Positions 36,455-38,157 of a stretch of 38,157 nucleotides of DNA are shown here, piece after piece. A program made the translations under genes and the position numbers. Under the pieces are notes generated by a model. That model made no database searches, had not been told where the DNA came from, and saw only the letters and a list, made by a program, of their open reading frames with translations. Every line of letters starts with the position of its first letter. Position 1 is the first letter of the stretch. The stretch spans positions 1 through 38,157 of the forward strand of contig JASBNA010000139.1 in assembly GCA_038087015.1 (NCBI GenBank). Direction: 5' to 3'. This DNA comes from Cerrena zonata. Taxonomy: Eukaryota > Basidiomycota > Agaricomycetes > Polyporales > Cerrenaceae.

Positions 36455-37552
36455 TTATTCAACCAGGACCGGACTTTTAGGTCTCAACTCTTCTATTTCG
36501 TTTGTTTGACTAACCAAATATTGGGTAACTGATTTTTGTTTAGTAGCGAGATTAATTTTTTCATAAACAATGTTAGACTTGGAATATAATTCCTGTTTAA
36601 AACTTTGTGGATTAAAATTATCTAATAAAACATCCGGACTCATGATCACCCAGCCAGGTCTTAATTTAATTGGTAAATTATAACCGGTTCTGGTGGGGAT
36701 TATATGTAATCTTCGATTCAGATTTGAAAAATTCTCAGTTACTTTATAAATTGCATCGGGGACCGCATTATTATTCGAATTAGTTTCTTTAGGTGATTCA
36801 ATTTGTAAATCGGTATCGATATTACAATGAATCAAATGATTATCTGTAGCGCGTCTTACTGTTCCAGTAATACACATCCAGCAATGCCATTGTTTCTTGG
36901 TGAAGATGGTTTGGTCCACGGATTGATCTAATCCCGAGTAAAATGGACTTTGTTCATCAATTGGTATAAATACTAATTCTTCCAGTCTACGAAATTTCTT
37001 ATTCCAATTATCACTGCTGAGTAATGTGGTCAATTCTTTGATTTTATCAGTAGTACCCCAAATGAAAAGAAACCCCGGCTTATTGATCAATTTATAAAGT
37101 GGTAATTGCATCAATATCGGTAAAATAAATTGATTTTCAACCAAGGCTCCAATCATTATAACATCAAATTGTAAATCATATTGATTAATCCATTTATTCA
37201 ACGTGGGTATGATCTGTCCGCTCTCAACTTTACACCCAAATGGTGTAATTCGATGTTTTCTAACTTGTTCTTCTTTTAACATTTTCAATCTTTGTAATTT
37301 GGGATACCCTTCGCTAGCATTACTAACATTCCGGATATACTTCAAGGGTGACTGGCCCAGATGAATATACCGATTCCCATAATCGTTCTCAACCATTTCT
37401 CTACCAATTGCATCTCTGGTCTCTTGCTTAACCGCTGTTTCAACTTTAATCGCAGTTTGCTTATCTGGAATAACACTTTTATTCTTCCCAAATCTATTAT
37501 AATGATACTGATCGCCAGTTACTTCCGCTTTGACAACCTTATTACGATTCAT
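36455..37552 (-). CDS. KAR4: Kar4, METTL14-like transcription and mRNA methylation factor
   Basis: A member of the MT-A70 family that acts as a pheromone-induced co-activator for karyogamy genes and, in S. cerevisiae, in the Ime4 mRNA m6A complex during meiosis. The start is the ATG at 37552, since the frame upstream opens at GTG, giving 365 residues. Residues 1-60 are basic and probably disordered. The methyltransferase-fold region runs from about 125 to 345: FDVIMIGALV replaces the DPPW catalytic motif, consistent with a catalytically dead subunit; then FLFIWGTTDK, WHCWMCITGTVRR, HLIHCNIDTDLQIE, RRLHIIPTRTGYNLP and RPGWVIMSPDVLLDNF. It ends ELRPKSPVLVE. These blocks match Kar4 rather than Ime4. 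Pheromone-response-like TGAAACA elements lie 100-190 bp upstream. Confidence 0.94.
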   Translation of the reverse strand: MNRNKVVKAEVTGDQYHYNRFGKNKSVIPDKQTAIKVETAVKQETRDAIGREMVENDYGNRYIHLGQSPLKYIRNVSNASEGYPKLQRLKMLKEEQVRKHRITPFGCKVESGQIIPTLNKWINQYDLQFDVIMIGALVENQFILPILMQLPLYKLINKPGFLFIWGTTDKIKELTTLLSSDNWNKKFRRLEELVFIPIDEQSPFYSGLDQSVDQTIFTKKQWHCWMCITGTVRRATDNHLIHCNIDTDLQIESPKETNSNNNAVPDAIYKVTENFSNLNRRLHIIPTRTGYNLPIKLRPGWVIMSPDVLLDNFNPQSFKQELYSKSNIVYEKINLATKQKSVTQYLVSQTNEIEELRPKSPVLVE

Positions 37553-37653
37553 TGTTTGTTGCACAGATCCTTTCTCTTCGTTGTCGTTCCAATTCCCTGA
37601 GTATCTTCCTCTTTTATAATGATTCCCCGATGTGTAACCTCCTGGTTTTGCAG

Positions 37654-37664
37654 TTGTTTCAGAT
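37654..37664 (-). promoter_or_regulatory. pheromone-response-like element upstream of KAR4
   Basis: On the minus strand this reads ATCTGAAACAA, containing TGAAACA, the core element bound by Ste12-family factors (Cph1 in Candida). It is in KAR4 orientation about 105 bp before the ATG. Confidence 0.55.
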
Positions 37665-37725
37665 TTTTCCTTCTTCTACCTGGTGCACGGGTCGTGGTCT
37701 ATTTTTTTGCAATTAGAATGGTTGC

Positions 37726-37736
37726 ATCTGAAACAA
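37726..37736 (+). promoter_or_regulatory. second pheromone-response-like element, inverted
   Basis: The same 11-mer ATCTGAAACAA on the opposite strand, about 175 bp before the KAR4 ATG. A further TGAAACA lies at 38021-38027. Confidence 0.5.
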
Positions 37737-38157
37737 GGCCCCTACAAGTGATGGGAACCGTTATTCGTTGGGTTGAAACTGGCAGAGCTTCCGAGAAGAC
37801 CGATCAGGCCTTGCGTTTCAGGCTTACCAATTGCTGAAACCTCCATTTGTTGGATGTCTCCTCATCCAATAATGGAAGGTATCATCAATAGTGGAATATC
37901 AGTGGAAGACTCCACCTCCTTTCGCTTAAATATTGCCAGGTTACTCGGTCCGAATCAAACCAGCAATGCTTTCAAGTTAGAAATGTCATACCTCCAATGT
38001 CAGCTTTTACAACCTGGAGTTGAAACAACGGCTATCTCGAAGCCGCATCAGTATGAGGGTATCAACTATTCCGATCGTAAATAACTGTCAAGTGCTTTAA
38101 ACGCATATTTGACATTGATGTATTTTTTCAAAACAATCTCCCTTAAGGCTTATCGGT

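Larger units (their letters stand above)
37553..38157. other. KAR4 upstream region to the window end
   Basis: KAR4 promoter space. It contains TGAAAC motifs at several places. Short frames at 37619-37837 and 37854-38084 (plus, ATG starts, 72 and 76 residues) have no recognisable domain. Whether a gene begins beyond the window cannot be seen. Confidence 0.5.

Noticed and set aside
37854..38084. 76-codon ATG-initiated frame upstream of KAR4
   Set aside because: Looks moderately protein-like but has no domain, and the longer version begins at TTG; no independent support.

Overview
This is a piece of a budding-yeast (Saccharomycotina) nuclear chromosome: intron-poor, AT-rich, with single-exon genes on both strands and a tRNA gene with internal box A and box B. 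The evidence points to the CUG-Ser clade (Candida/Debaryomyces/Scheffersomyces relatives). In the NADP-isocitrate dehydrogenase gene, a CTG codon sits where the family has an invariant Ser (motif STKNT), so reading CTG as Ser restores the motif. A CTG in the MEC1 kinase domain fits in the same way. The species cannot be named from the sequence alone.

Layout. 0.4-8.3 kb: CKS1 and MEC1 in tandem on the plus strand. 8.4-12.3 kb: NVJ2 (convergent with MEC1, 57 bp apart) and an acidic, Gln-rich protein of unknown function, both minus. 13.5-15.2 kb: PER1 (plus) convergent with a 90-residue single-membrane-segment protein (minus). 16.6-18.5 kb: a large Ser-rich unknown (minus). 18.5-22.3 kb: almost 4 kb with no intact protein gene, holding one tRNA-Glu(UUC) and, near 21.5-21.9 kb, what looks like the decayed C-terminal end of an amino-acid/choline-type permease. 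22.3-26.3 kb: two transport/metabolism genes that each carry a single-base reading-frame break, a SIT1/ARN siderophore transporter and a heme-less flavocytochrome b2-like 2-hydroxy-acid dehydrogenase. 27.1-28.0 kb: an unknown basic protein. 28.1-31.8 kb: an MNN2-family mannosyltransferase and ALG5. 32.1-35.4 kb: CET1 (mRNA 5'-triphosphatase) and cytosolic NADP-isocitrate dehydrogenase (IDP2). 36.5-37.6 kb: KAR4, with pheromone-response-like elements upstream.

How the genes relate. There is no operon-like organisation. The core genes are conserved housekeeping functions: cell cycle and checkpoint (CKS1, MEC1), lipid contact sites (NVJ2), GPI-anchor remodelling (PER1), glycosylation (ALG5, MNN2 family), capping (CET1) and NADPH supply (IDP2). 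The stretch from about 21.5 to 26.3 kb is different: three transport or catabolic genes in a row look damaged or decayed. Either it is an accessory island undergoing gene loss or the two single-base breaks are sequence errors; raw reads would decide.

Several reading frames open at TTG or GTG if simply extended. I moved starts to the first ATG for NVJ2, PER1, KAR4, the MNN2-like gene and two hypotheticals. I found no CRISPR array, insertion sequence, recognisable LTR or undescribed defence-like system.
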